Source of the DNA: Antedon mediterranea | Taxonomy: Eukaryota; Echinodermata; Crinoidea; Comatulida; Antedonidae | Direction of reading: 5' to 3' | Length of the DNA stretch: 64,000 nt | Assembly (NCBI RefSeq): GCF_964355755.1 | Contig: NC_092675.1 | Location: 9,687,312 to 9,751,311, forward strand | Shown: in pieces, positions 34,001 through 49,000 of the stretch | Layout: each line of letters starts with the position of its first letter | Position numbering within the stretch: position 1 is the first letter of the stretch | Notes under the pieces: model-generated | The model's input: only the letters and a program-made list of their open reading frames with translations | What the model was told of the DNA's origin: nothing | Database searches by the model: none | Program-made: the position numbers and the translations under genes

Positions 34001-37000
34001 AATAAGCGTAGAATATGTTAAAGGAAATTGAACGCAATTGAGATTAAGTTGAATACTGCTGAAAACTATTCGGAAATACTACTTGCTATTGATGGTAAAA
34101 AGACATGCGTTGACAGATGCCAGTGAACATTAGCAATAATAATTGTGAATAAAACCTTCAGGCCTTAATATTTGTAGACTTTTTAACACCATTGAAATAA
34201 AAATGTCAGGCCTAAAGAGCACGCTTTTCACGGTAAACGGCGGTCGTTGATATTCATTCTCCCGCGAGCTATTCAAACGTTATGTCTGAAATAGAACGCA
34301 CACTGTAACATTGATTATTCGTCTAAGTGAATTTGTGTTTTTTCGAATGGTTTGATTATTAATAATATATTAATAAAATCCGATAAGTATTTAATTTGAA
34401 TAAGTTAATTGTCCTTGTATGTATGTTTAGTACAACATATGAGCTTCTGTTTTGTACCTACATTAATAAATCTATAGGCTACTTTTTATGCTGTCTTTAT
34501 TGGCTTGTCATCTAGTTTCCATAAGGCCCCATACGTTACAACAACACACAATAAAAGAAACACACTTCTCTAATAACATTTAACAAATAAACAACCACTC
34601 CATTAGCTTATAAAATGAAATAAATACTTCTGAAATTACTAGAAAGTTTACTAAACACGAACGGATTTAAACTGCTGAATCTCCGTTTGTATTGACATAA
34701 AGTCTGATCATTTAGGTTTATCACAACACAATTAACGTGTCCACGTCTCATTAGTTTTACAAATAAATGACCAATAGAAGCCATCAGTTGCAATAAAATA
34801 GATGATTGTTTAGGAAAAAGAGCGTTTTAAAATCGTTTGATCTGGTTCAACGGCTATAAATAATATACTTAGAAGAAAGTTGTCTCGGTCTAGATGAAGA
34901 TGTGATAAAGAAAAAGTACGTTTAGATATGTCTATAAGAGTTGAACATCCAGGGGTGTGGTATCATAAATATAATTTCAACACTATAATACATGACACTA
35001 AGACGTTGTACTATTACGTGTGAAATAATCAGTCAAAGTAAAGGTAAAACATGTTTGAAATAGTCTTTGTTTCTACAAAGAAGTTTTTGACCATCGTAAG
35101 GAAGATAAGAACATTTAAAATTAGAAAACATGATCAAAGTATAAGATATCAATATCCACAAGAATGTGTTATTGTTTTTACTGGCTTTAGTTTAAAAAAT
35201 AACAAGATAGAACTGATCAAACCGATACACCTAATTGAAAGAAACCACAGTATTTCATTCATATAAAAATGGTAGTGAGAATTAGGTACACAAAACAAAT
35301 ACAGTACGTTTTGATATTTTCCCACTTATATAAAAGCTGACCAAATTCTTAAAAATCTAATTTGAAAGTAATGTGTTCGTTTTTTGTCGGATTGGTCCAT
35401 ATGACAAGTTTAGACCTAATGCTCAAAAGAAGATAATAATGGATGTGTGAACACTATTTTCTTCTTTAAAATGATAATGGCGTCCAAATAAATTATGTGT
35501 TTTAGTAATTAACACTTTTTTTCATGAGTATAAAAACAGGATTCGATAACAGGAAATTATTCAACGAACATTTTTATAACAATAATGTTAATCACGTATT
35601 TGAAAGTTTAATTGTTTTCTTAAACCACAAAACTTAGTTTGTTGTTTTTATTACCATATCATTTTTATTCAGATCCCTTTATGAGGAGGACCTTACCGAA
35701 GGACATTCTATTGAAGATACATAATGGGCGATGACGAGGCCCCGACAGTACAGATTATCTTTTGTTCCTAGGCCAACTGAATTATATCATCAATGGTATA
35801 TAGTTTCTAAATTCCAGTCTTTTCGGAAGTAATTATATTTTCTAACTAGTAATAGAACATTTAGTTACTCTTATTAACCGTAATGAAAACAGGGTATTTT
35901 GAGCGAACAAGTAATAATTTTTATCTAATTTTAACAATTTTTAGCCTCTTAACTTTTTGTGTGTGTTTTTGTAAATTGTATTTTATATTTTTGTATTTTG
36001 CCAGTTTTCAAATCACATTTCTGTTTTTTTAAATGGACAATAAAGTATATATGACTATATGACTATGACTATAACTAATAATTATTTTTAAAGTTGTTAT
36101 ATTTTAGTCGGTACTTAACATTGTTTTAATGTATATTCTGAATAAAGTAGGAAAGCTTAACTCGCATGTGTAGGTTAAAATGTTATAAACTTTAGAAATA
36201 ATGATATCAACGAACGAGAAGTAGAATATGATCGATAAAAGATTGGCGAGATATACTTGACAATGTCTTAAGTTATGATACTTCGATAATCTACATTTAT
36301 TATTTTATATTTAATTTCACTTCATTGCATCTTGATTCAATGTCGAAGGTATTGCGAGTGACAGTGAATTTAATTGAAAATTACTCGCCCATAAACTTAC
36401 ATAATTCTGTACATACAGCATCTGAATTAAGCCGTCAATCTGAACTGTAACGAGTAGGATGTATAAGTGTTCATATTGAATATCAAACTCATTCTATTTC
36501 ATCATTTAATATGTACGCAATTTAACAATATTACAAAAGTAAACGAAACGGTGATGGAATGAGTTCCAATAGGCACTTCCAAAACAAATCTAACAACAAT
36601 TGTAATTAGAGCATTGTATTCAATTTAACCTAACTTCATGTGATTGGTTTGGAATGTTTTGAGATGCCATTCATACATTTATGGAATACGTTCTTTCGAC
36701 ACTAGACTGAGCACAAACCCAGGCAGCTAAAACAATATTATGATAATTAACAGAATATTTGTTACCTTTGTTTATTTTGGACTATAAAACTGAATCCTGA
36801 CAAAATTAAAATTGGAAAACAAGCAAAATCTCGCAAGAAGAAAATGTTGTATATTCGTTTTAAATTCAGAAAACATGGCTATTGAAAGTAAATTCAATGA
36901 AGGACATTCTAAAAATCTTGATCCAGGGCCTCTATTATTGAACTTAATAATCTTAAGGTGGTTTAGTTTATCTTATGCTACGAAAGAGAATGAACAATCA

Positions 37001-40000
37001 CAGACTTAAAAAGATAAATATTGAATTGAAATGAAACTTAATTATATAACATACAAAGCCATCAAATAAGATCTTCGATCGTTTAAATTACACCAATAGT
37101 TGTATTATTTCAATAATGGTATTTTCAATTTTCCCAACCAAATTTCTCCAAACTATAAGATCTGAATAAATAGTGTGTCTGCCGTGTGTCGGCGGTCGGA
37201 TCCGTTTAATGCATTCGTTTGTGTCGAGATTGTACAGATAATCACAACAATAACTTTGAAGCATTCATAAAACAGAAGTTAAATCATGAACCAAAAGTCA
37301 AGGCCAGAAAAGAATCGAACAAAAAACCCCAAAGGCAGTAAGATTACAACTTCCAAGTGGTCTGAATTCCGTGTCTCTTTCTATAACTACACATAGGCCT
37401 ATACATTTAATAGAAAGTCTATCGTAAATCCAGGTTGATAATTAAAAATAGAGTACCACTTGATGAACTGGCATTATGTTAACTCTTAGCCTCATTGCAC
37501 TTTTAGTTATATAAAATTCTGATACTATAGAAACCGTCATGGGATAAGCTTACCCAGGGTACTACGGAGACATTTTACAGAAATAGGGTCTCTTAAAAAT
37601 ACTGGTGTGTTCACATTATACCATGATGCATATTACAAATTAATAAACGCAACGAATTACGACACTTTCACCAATTTATGATTATAATCACTACACAACA
37701 AGTAACTATTTTTGTACATGAACCAACGAACGTTTTCAACATTTTACCTTTTAGCCACCACGAAGCAAAAATACAAATACCCTACCCAACCCCCCAATTG
37801 GAATCGAACCACTGATAATATATTTCAATTAATTTACAGGGCTATTTTATTTCTTTGAACTTTTAATTAGACGTTAAAAAAAGCTATGGTAAAACTGCAC
37901 AGTTGACCAAATTCAAAACATTTATATCTCTATGGTTATACAAATCCACAAGTAAATTGTTGTTATTCTAGGTATTCAATTCGTTATAAATTGGCGTGTA
38001 TTATAAAATGGATAATACATCAAGGTGTGTCAAAATAGGGCAAACTATGAATTAAAACTAACAAACTGCCCACGTTAGCTTACGATAGCGTCACGCAAAC
38101 CTTGTTTATTATTCTGTTTAAATCTCGAACTTGGGTACAATGAACTACTTCATTACATAACATGATCATTGGTTCACAGATCATCACGGATTCTTAATAT
38201 GAAATCTATTTCATTCTCTATTAAATTTCCAAAAAATAAAGAAACTAGAAACATACCAATTTTCCATCGAGCTAAAACGATCTTTTCCCTTCTTGACAAA
38301 ATCATCGTGATACCAATTTTTCTTTGATTAAAAGACTAAAACACTACAAATTATTATATAGAAAAACATATCCTAATTTTTCTGCCACATGTGGGTTCTT
38401 AGTTACGCGGAAATTCTAAAAAATAAAAACATATTTGTTTTGTAGTCTTTTGCAGAAAGGTTGTTGTCGATAATGGTTGAAAAGTGACAGCTTTTGTGTC
38501 AATCAGAATGGTTGCAGTTATTAAAATACAATTTAATTTAATGAGTGCAATATGTAGAGTGTGTTAATGATAACATTGTTATGAAAAGTAAGGTAAAGTT
38601 CGACATTGTCCGGTACGCGTGTTTCCTTCCCTTAATTTTAATTTCTTAATATTTAAATAATATCCACTCATTAGCCCAAAATAATTACTGCTAATTAATC
38701 ATACTGGTAATAATGGCATAGATATTTTAGTTGATCGAGTCTCAGATCATAGTTTGTTTACTTTTTTTCTGATCAACATAAACTTTACTTTCCGAGTTTT
38801 TCACCACTGTGCGGTATACGATAGCAAGCAAGATATGCCTATATGATCTAAACATATAGGCCATCTGCTCAAAATACTATGATAGGCCTGTATTCTTTCA
38901 AACAATAATAAAAAGTATGAAACGTTTTCCAATGACATAAACAAAACTGACAACAAGGCGAAATATACGATTTTGTGGTAGCGGGTGACATGATGCGTGT
39001 ACGTGCTACGTGTTTGCTGATTATTTCAAGCCTACTATATCTAATTCATTCGTTGTTGTGATGGTTTCGTATATACATTAAAAACAACTTCGATAAATTT
39101 GTATCTTCTGATCAACACTACAATCATTAAGTAAATTGTATCGATTATCATCATTAATCATAATTATCCACACTTTTACCTGTGCATGGAATGTATAGAG
39201 TCATTTTTAATTGTTACTGTATATACTGTAATATACTTTTCAACGAATTGTTTCCAGCCTTTATTGTATCTTTTACTTGAATAACTAATTTAGATTTTAT
39301 TTCGTTTTCATTCAAGTATTCTTTTATCGCGGTTTAACTCACAATCAAGAAATAATAATTAATATTATTAACTGTAGGCCTACATATTAATTTCTTTGAT
39401 TTTTGAGATATTTTAGTTCTTATTTTTAAACAACATGCAGTGATTATTATATCTACAATCAACAGTACACTACTTTTCATTTCACACAACAGTACAACGA
39501 GTCCAAAGGCAGCAAAGCGGATATTATAATAAAAGAGTTTTATATTAACTTATTTGAGATAGAAGCGCATCGAGGAGGAAAATTTAATGTTGTTCATCTT
39601 CGTATAATTCTGTTTTACCTTTATTAACTACAATTTCAATAAACGGCTATCCTAACGTTTTATTACAACACTACTTAGTAAAATTTGTCATTGGTAATTT
39701 TATTCAATTATTTCTAATATATTTATATAAACTAATGAGAGGATAGCATGATTCGAGTAGGCCGTAGCCTGTAGCAATCTAGCCGACCGCTAAGTTTCAT
39801 TCTTCATTATATCAATTCAGACTACAACTCCTGGATTATTTTTAGTTCAAGATTTTTTTTAATTGATTCATTTTCATTTCAAAAAAAGTTGTTCTAGATA
39901 ATAATAATACTGATAATAATACACACAAAACTGTCGCCACAAAGGATTGTATCATAATTATAATTAATATATATAATTTAAAGACATAATATTGTAGCTT

Positions 40001-43000
40001 TGTTACGGATAATCGATATTTTATTAATAATATTTGGTATTGATTATTATCATTTAATTTGTACTTCACATCGCTTATCATGTGATGCATTGATTCTTAA
40101 TCTAAAAAAATAAGTTAGAACTAAAGACCTATAACTACAAAGGTAAAGGAAAAACAACATTTTGATGGCTCTTGAAATAAAACAAAACGTTTATTGGTTT
40201 CAAAACATATGTCCATATAATAGTTCAAAAGGTTTATAGCAACAAATGTTTAGTCCCTTTTCATCAATAAAAAATATCATAAATAAAGTATTAAAAATCA
40301 AACTTATTATTTTTTACGGACATCACACGAACAAAAATATATACTGTGGCAATGTTACCGGACAAAAAATGTCGTAAATTCTCAGTAAAGTTGCAGTAAA
40401 GTTGACACTTTGAAATAATATAATAATGTACTAGAAATGAATTGGTTCAGTTGTACAAATACACTGGCTGTATTCATGGTTCCGGAAGAGCAGCGTTTAA
40501 AAGTGTCTGCTCTTCCGTGCGTCAACATATCTTGTTTGTATCATTTTACTATTTAACGCGTTTAATTACTCCTTAATGCGTTTCATTAACAATTATGGAT
40601 GATTGGATACCGATAAAAAATAAACTTTTACATACAGATACAGTATATATATAAATTCAAATTAAATTGTAGCTAAGATTTACATGTAGGGCTTCACTAG
40701 GAAAATGTCACCAGTTTTGCCAGTCAAGGGAAAGTCCTGGACCATAGAAAACAATGATGAAATGATCTACTATAACATCAATTCCATTTTTACGGAGAAA
40801 TATTACAATTGGTGAATAATAATAACGTATATTCTACACTTTAATTAAACTAGTATTAACAATACTTTCTTTCGTAAACCCGACAGGCTGTAACATGTTA
40901 GAAAGCATGCTGACTTTAATATAATACACCTGTATTATAATTAATATAATACAATATCTATAATAATATATGTAATTGGTTTTTTTTTTGTAAGTTATAA
41001 GTTCTCTTTACGTTTTAATTATTATTATAAATGCAAGTTTTCATTTTACACGTTCGATGTTAAGTAGACGGAAGCGGTCACTTTTGTACACTTGTAGTAC
41101 ACCTGTCCAAAAATTGATCATAACGTTTTTACATTTTTTAATAACGAGGATCTAGTTAAAAAAGAAAGATTCTGTATGTCAAGACGCACAGTAATTTCAG
41201 ACAAATACGAGTTTTATATCCAACTTAATGATTGTCATTTCCCGTAATTCTAATGATATTCAATAAAAGCATACCGTATACACGTGTGAGTCATAGAAAA
41301 AATGTTCATTTTATTTAATCATACTATTTATATGCTTTAAAAATACTGCGATTGTTGATTAATGTAAGAATTAATAAAAATAATGTTTAATATAACTTTT
41401 AGTTTTTATCAAGGACATTTACTCCACATGTAACAGTATGTTACACTCGCCTAAACCACAAATCGCTCAAAATCTTAAGCCTACAAACATTAGCGAACAA
41501 GTTAGTTTAATCATGGAGGAATAATTTTGATAAATGAATTCTAAATAATTCCTCAACGGTTCAATCTACTGTACATGTTATATGTATCTATGGAATTATG
41601 GTACAAAAAAGATATAAATAAATGATAAATAATTTTGTAAACATTTTTTTATTAATATAATAATATAATAATGTCGTACAGAATATGCATCATTGCGTAA
41701 AACACGTACATCAAAACTTAAGCTATCTCTTATATATTCATTGGCAAATACATTACTATTATAACCGCTGAAAAATGGAAAATTAACGCCTGGGGATCAT
41801 ACGTAAATAGGAATTTTACGGAAGTGTCCAAAAACAAATATGATTTCAATACTGTCGTTAAGTTCGCACGAGTTACACTTATTTTACATTTGATTTATGA
41901 ATATTTTATATTTCAATATATCTAACTGTAATTGATAATGATAGAGCCGTTGGTAAAGCAATGGATTTGACAATTGCTTCAAGATCAATATCCTAGTATA
42001 TTGTAAATAGTGTTTAAATGAGTTGTTATTAAGCTTATTATAAATGGCATCAACTAATTTATATGGTAATCATGTGATCCAGGAGAATCTAATGACATTT
42101 GTATTTAGTGACCTATGTTTTTGTTTGTATTGAAACAAATGATTATTTGTTTCTTAAATAATTTTAAAATTTAGTCAATATATTACAAAAAAGAGACGGT
42201 ACGGTACAATTATGATTTGAAATAAAAACATAGCCGGTGAAACATAAAATCAAAAAACATGCATGCAAAATAAATAACGTTGCGTATCTTAAGCTTTGTC
42301 TACACTATCAAACATGTGATTTACCCATATATGGACATAATGATGTCATATCACTACCATATTTTGGCGTATCACTACCATATTTGGGCACATCACACTT
42401 TTTGTTTGTCAAACTAGTTTGATAATGTAGACAGAGCTTTAGCAAAAAAATATAGGCCTAAACTGTTATCCGAAAGATGATCATTTGCATTTACCTGTTT
42501 TTATGTTCATTTCTTTAATTATCATTATATCCACAAAATGGTTGTTTTCAGATTTTTGCCTTTAGGTTTTTGTATGTAATTATACACAATTAAATGACTG
42601 AGAGAAACTACCAGATTATTCTCTGCTGTAAATGTTGCGGATAATATAAGTACAAAATTAAACTTTGTTTCCAAGTTGCATTTTCATTATTGTATTTTAA
42701 TCTATACTAAATTTATATAACTGAACTTATGTATTATTTTATATTATCACTTACCACTTATATTTTAGTTTTATAGAACATAGGCCCCCATGTTTTCAAA
42801 CTCAAAATGTTGTAGTCTTTTCTGTAAGTTCACTATCACAGAAGCTGGCTTACATTACGAGCAGCATGTACATCTTAAACAGCCCCCAGACATTGTTATT
42901 AGTTTGCTTTTACGCGATTATAGAAGCTACCAGAAGCGATATACATTGTGATTATATTGTATCATTTTTATTGGGTAAGTATCAAAGGTGTATCGTTATA

Positions 43001-46000
43001 TGAATTACAGTATGCTTTGTTTAACATAATAATCGCCAGGAAACGGTTATGTAGTTTTCATTTGGGTTTCCGAGTATGACCTATTTGTAAAGATGCTTCA
43101 GACGTAGTAAAATAAGTTTATGTATTTAAAATCAATGTGTCTTCTAAAATATGTTTGTGATGCCATTTTCAGGCGCCATCCTAATAATAGAGAAATTTAA
43201 ATATAGGAAATAAAACAAAATGGGGTTATCTCAATTTCTCTTACATTCTTCTTGAAATAAATATATAGTAAATCATCATTTATATATATCTCGCTGTATA
43301 AGAACTTTCTTTTGATTAAATTATTTGAAGCTAAATATTTTCCACGTCCGGTTTCGCATCATTTTAGACTTTCATCGATTGTAGGCCTAATATACCTTTA
43401 CAATGCAATATGAAATGACACAGACAAAATGACTTTCTAATATTGCAACCTGTGTCGGTGTGTCGGTAATATGAATGAAGCAAGAGGCACCTAAAGGCTG
43501 TAAAGAAGTTAACGAATAAAACGTGAATAACACCAGACTCATTGTAATAGATTACAAAAAAAAAGGATTATTTTCAGTAAAATACAATTGCACCTTGTGG
43601 TCTAGGCCTGTTGTTTAATGTTTGTATTGTGGTTACTAACGCTTTGTCAACGGGTTAAAGACGGCTTTTTTCACGTTCGATTGCCTCGTGCACATGTAGG
43701 GCCTGAAACATGAAGCCTCCGTCAAGATTAACAATTTAGTTAACAAGATATAATCTGCAGCTTATATTTGATAGAAATTTAAGCTGATGTTTATTTAACT
43801 TAACGGAAGGAGCGGAATTGTAGGCCTATCTAGCTTCAATTGGCGAATGTCTTACACTTGCAACTTACAGCAACGAATATTGTGTTTAAATTGTCAGCGT
43901 GTAACAAAAATTCGTAAGGTATTATTAGGCTATGATTATATAATATTCATACATATAAGTACAATAATCTACAATAATTTACCTAATTAATAATGGGCCT
44001 ATGTCTATATATTGAGATTTATATTTATCATACACATTCAATATAGGCTTGTCTTTTTATTTTTTAGAGGCTTACGGTATATTATTTATTATAGTTCTTT
44101 AAAATTGCCAATATTTCAGATTAATGAATATAATATTTGTAACTACATCGATCTAAATAATGCCTGACGAAGGAATAGCCTTGGTACGTTCTTTCTGGCG
44201 GTTTTACATTACCGTTTTATTTAGTTTTTACGTAGGGCTTTAGTATATTATTTAGTTCCATTGAGATCCAGAAACGAATAGGCCTACCCACATCATTGTT
44301 TTCCGGTAATTTGCCTTTAAATTTAAATAATGTCTATGTTTAGCCTGTAGGCTTAATTTGTAATAAACAGAAAACTACAATTAATTTTTTCTCAAGTTAA
44401 TGTGACAGAGTAATGTAAAACGTCATTGTTTTTATTAAACATAATAGAAAATTTTATTATGTAATAGCTGTCAGAATTCATGGGGATTCCCCACTATGCG
44501 CATTCATGCTTGGACGTCGGTTTGTACCGTATAACGAGTTAACAAACAATTGTATCATTTTAGCAATTTAATGCCATTCGACCAAGAACGACATCAGAAT
44601 ACGTTTACTACGCTCCACTGAAGCTGCAAGTATACTAAACACAAGTCAAGTAAAACAAAACAAACCTATGTATTCACCTGTGACAAATAATCAGTAAAAT
44701 TAGGGATAAAAATATTGTTAAATTGAATTTTAAAGCGATGATAGAATTTATATTTTTCAGTTGAAAATATATGAATTTCATTAATACATAATTTGTAAAT
44801 TACAGTATCACTAGAATTAATGTGTAATATAAAGAACGATATAGATATAGATTTGTATTCTATAATAGTTTTACAAGTATCAAAGCCAGAAATATTGAAT
44901 ATTAAATGAGCGAATTACTGTTGTCTAAATTAGGATATTTTGCCGCTGTTAGCCAGCGGCTCAATCTCATATTTTGCGCTTAAATTCATTTTGTAATATT
45001 TTATCAGGCCGTGATCGTGATTGCCTCCTATCTTTATGGATTGACCTGATGTTTTACAATTCACTCAGATAATTTGTTTTCCCATTTTGATAATCGCAAT
45101 TATTCCATGTACAATACAGATATTTACGATTGAATTTTGTAATTACATTTAAATCTGACTGGCTGGAAAAACAATAACGATGCAAAAGGGTAAAGAACAC
45201 TTCATCCTTTTTAAAGTAGTAAACAGTTGAAAAATATGATTTATTCATTTTAATTAATTCAATGCAATTTAAACCTCCGTAAAACTCAAATTATTTTTTA
45301 TTATATAATTTTGTACAACAAAATGCAGGCATACATAACAACTTAATTTACCCCAATGAGTATCATTTACTTTTTTATCGAGTTTGTTCAGTACGTTTAT
45401 TGTTTTTAAAAAAATATATATTTTATACTCTAAAATAATTACCAATTGACTGACATTGACAATTTTAAAGATTTTCAATTATTACATTAACTACAAACAA
45501 TCGATTTAACGAATGTTGTGACTATGAGATTGTGGCACATTGTGGCCTAATAGGCCGCAAATATATTATTTTGAACATGTTAGCAACTTACTTTTGCAGC
45601 TTCCATGAGGAACGGGATGATGGCCTGGATGTCGGTGATGTAGGTCCATCAACATCGGCATTCCTGAGCCAGGAACCTGCCTAATGGAAGAGTATTCCAT
45701 TTCAACTAAACCAACTTTTACTACGAAACTTATTGACTGTGACGAACTATCCGATGGTTCAAAACAAAATACAATCAATTTCTGATATACAAATCAGATA
45801 CGAGCTAGAGAAAAATCACAGTCCATAACAAGTTTTAGGTTATAAAAAATCTTTGTTCAGAACGTTACACCAAATGATTTTTATGAAATATCAAATAAGC
45901 TAGCCTAGAAAATAGGTAGTAGTAGGTGAACTGAACCGTGTTGACTTAGCGGACTTAACGTGGTTTCTTCCGGAGTCGTACGCTGCCGTCCTCAACGGTT

Positions 46001-49000
46001 GACAGGCTTGTGTTCTATCTTGCGCATCCGACCATGGGTTGATTTCTTATGGACCAGACTAACCATATAATCTTAACTCTAATTGGCTGATTACTTTGGC
46101 TAACATAGCCACTGATCGTTTATTTAATCTACTCTCTAATTGGCTATCAGCTTGAACTTGGGATCGCGGCTTAATACTGCGCATGTGTGGTTTGTAAACA
46201 ATCAAAAGAGCTGTGGGTTGGTCGCGGCAGGAGTTGAATTGTTTGACTATATAATTACAAGGCAATACAATGTATAACAAACATTTGTAAATTGTATAAA
46301 AACGATTTAAAAACGTCAAGAGCAACAAACAATGCAATACACGTGTTTGAATTATTCACGTAATGCCGGCACCCCTCCCCACCATACGTACTCAGCTAAT
46401 TGCGTTTGGAATGTTAGGTTGAACCTAACTTTTATCAGCATCCACTTTTTTATACATTTTACCATTGGAAAACTCTATGAAGATAGACTTTTTACGATTT
46501 TTGTTTATTATTTTCTTTAACAAAAATAGTCATAAGCTTCTCTAGCCTAACTGGTGCCAGATGTTTAGAAGAACATTTTAACGTATATAATCACACTTGC
46601 ATCAATTTAACGTAAACTACGAGGAAAAACTACTGTAAAAAATATATGTTTTAATTCCCATACCACCTTTATTTATTCGTACGGTCAAATTATTTATATC
46701 CATACAAAATATATTTTAAAATACATATCAAATGAATATAAGTTTGTTAATTTTCATCATTTAATATGCATAACAAGATAGAAAAGGAAAACAAATCAAC
46801 GAATTTATGTTGATTAACAATATTCTCTTTAATCTGAAAGACTTTTTCTCAAATGTTGTCTCTTGTGTGTGGGAATAATTAATTTACCAATATATAAAAT
46901 GTATCATTTATGAAAGGTATCTGAACATAAGTAATATGTTTGATTTAATAGACAACTTTTAGTCATCATCATCAGGTTAATAATAATAAACATGAATATA
47001 GTTTAGGAGTCAATTAATAGTATTTCAATTTCTTGAGACTATCTGAAGCAATCCAGGTTTCCAGCATGATTTTACTGCCGCATAGAAGCTGCCATGTACA
47101 TGGCCTACCTATTTAATCCATAAGCTAATTTTGTTGGTTATAACGAGTTATGAACTCCATATTTTGCATTATTTACAACGTGCTTAAGTCACCCGCACTT
47201 AAGTCCCGATACTTGTTTTCTCATTTAACTTAAGCATTACGCTAGTAAATCGAATAGAAAATATAATACTGGAATAGAACTCAATTAAAGCATCGTCACG
47301 GAAGCTGTTTGTGGCATTAAACGTCTTTTTTCTTTGTTGCAAATTATCTTGACTAGAGCTAAGCAAGCTATGCTCTCTCAACCAAGCGTAGCTTTTCTCA
47401 AATGTCATCTTTTTGCTATATATTGATACCTTCTGTATACGTCGTATAAGCCTAAGCTACGACGATGATTGAATATTTCTCGATGAGTCCCACGTGAATT
47501 GGAGCAATTCTCCGCGCACACAATCACAAACATGCCTAATAACATTTCTCGCTGCTGAAGTCCATTAAGAAGGGTGTCGTTATAGAAAAAAAAATTCATA
47601 CATATATATTATCTGTATGATACAGGGCCGTAGGCTCGCCGCTTAAGTTTCAAGTGTTACGATTGCCTGCCGTAACTGCAGGCCAAATCATTAAAGCGAA
47701 ATGGATTTTACTGCTGAAAACATCCCGAGTTTGTTCAATTAGGCAATATAAGGTGGTAGGAAACAATAATAGATGTCAACATAAATAATAAGAACACAAA
47801 TAAATATCAAGTTAAATATTCCTCTATTTAAAAATTAGTTGCGCATTATATAATCATTGTCAAAATATTGCGTTATTATCAGGCAGTAGTAAGTATTTCA
47901 AATAAGTATTTTTTTTTCAAATAAAGAAAATATCTACATTAAAAAAAATAGCGAACCTTTAGCTGATTATTATCTAATGTATTTTAATTAACTAATTCTG
48001 ATTTTAATTTATTACATTATTTAAAGTAAACATTATTTTATTCGTTAGGAAAACAAATCACAAAACTATCTAAACAACATTTCTCAAACGGAATACAATA
48101 TCAAGATTATATAATTTTAGCCAGAAATTTACTGTAAGAAATTGCACTAAACCTGCAATATCGGCTTATTTACCTAATGTGGGTTGATCAATCCCGTTAC
48201 TAACACCTGTCATTTTGTGAATGTTATTCTGAATGAAAAATATATAGATCTGAATAAAGTACAAAACAAACCATCTGATAAAATCCTATCAATGTAAATC
48301 GAATACCAATAGATGCATAATGACTATTTTTTTGATCGATTAATGATTACAACGAGTGTACTTTATATGTATGTATATTTAAGTACCTACAAAAGAGTCT
48401 GTGATTTTGATTTCACACAAAAGATGGTCAAAAACATAAATTGTCTTTATTTATCGATTTAAATCATAGAACTTTAAATATTTATCTGAAAGGGAGAAAC
48501 TCTAGATTGCCCAGCAATAATTTGAATATAGAATCATGAGTACGATGATCATAAACTATCATACTGACATTAATTAACATACGGTATGTCTATTTTATCG
48601 TAAAACAATGTTTATATTACAAATTATGTAACAATTATTAAAAAACAATTCTTGTATATACGGATATTTTTGGTCCGAAAGTTTACAAACTTGAATTCTT
48701 AATTACAAATACAACATATAAACGCCTCATGAAAGTCGAGATATACAATCGATAAAACATGTATCAGCTATTATTTCATTCGAAAATATATATCACATTT
48801 GCTGTAGAATATGTCGGATCTGGTGTCGATATATTGATGTTATTTAGGTCGTTCTCACTTCCATACATTATTTGTCGTTTCATATATTATAGAAAATAAC
48901 CATGGTATGGCAGTAAAAAGTGTCTAAAATAAAAATTATTTTTGGTAGCCTATATTGATTTAAGGAAAATAAAATTTAATAAAAATAATGCAGGACACAA

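Noticed and set aside
41941-42000. tRNA-like A-box (tagagccgttggtaaagca)
   Set aside because: No cloverleaf can be folded and the B-box is too degenerate; at most a decayed SINE head.
42237-42422. 61-codon + strand ORF
   Set aside because: It is carried across MITE family B and its repeated [10 protein letters not shown] comes from the element's internal direct repeat.
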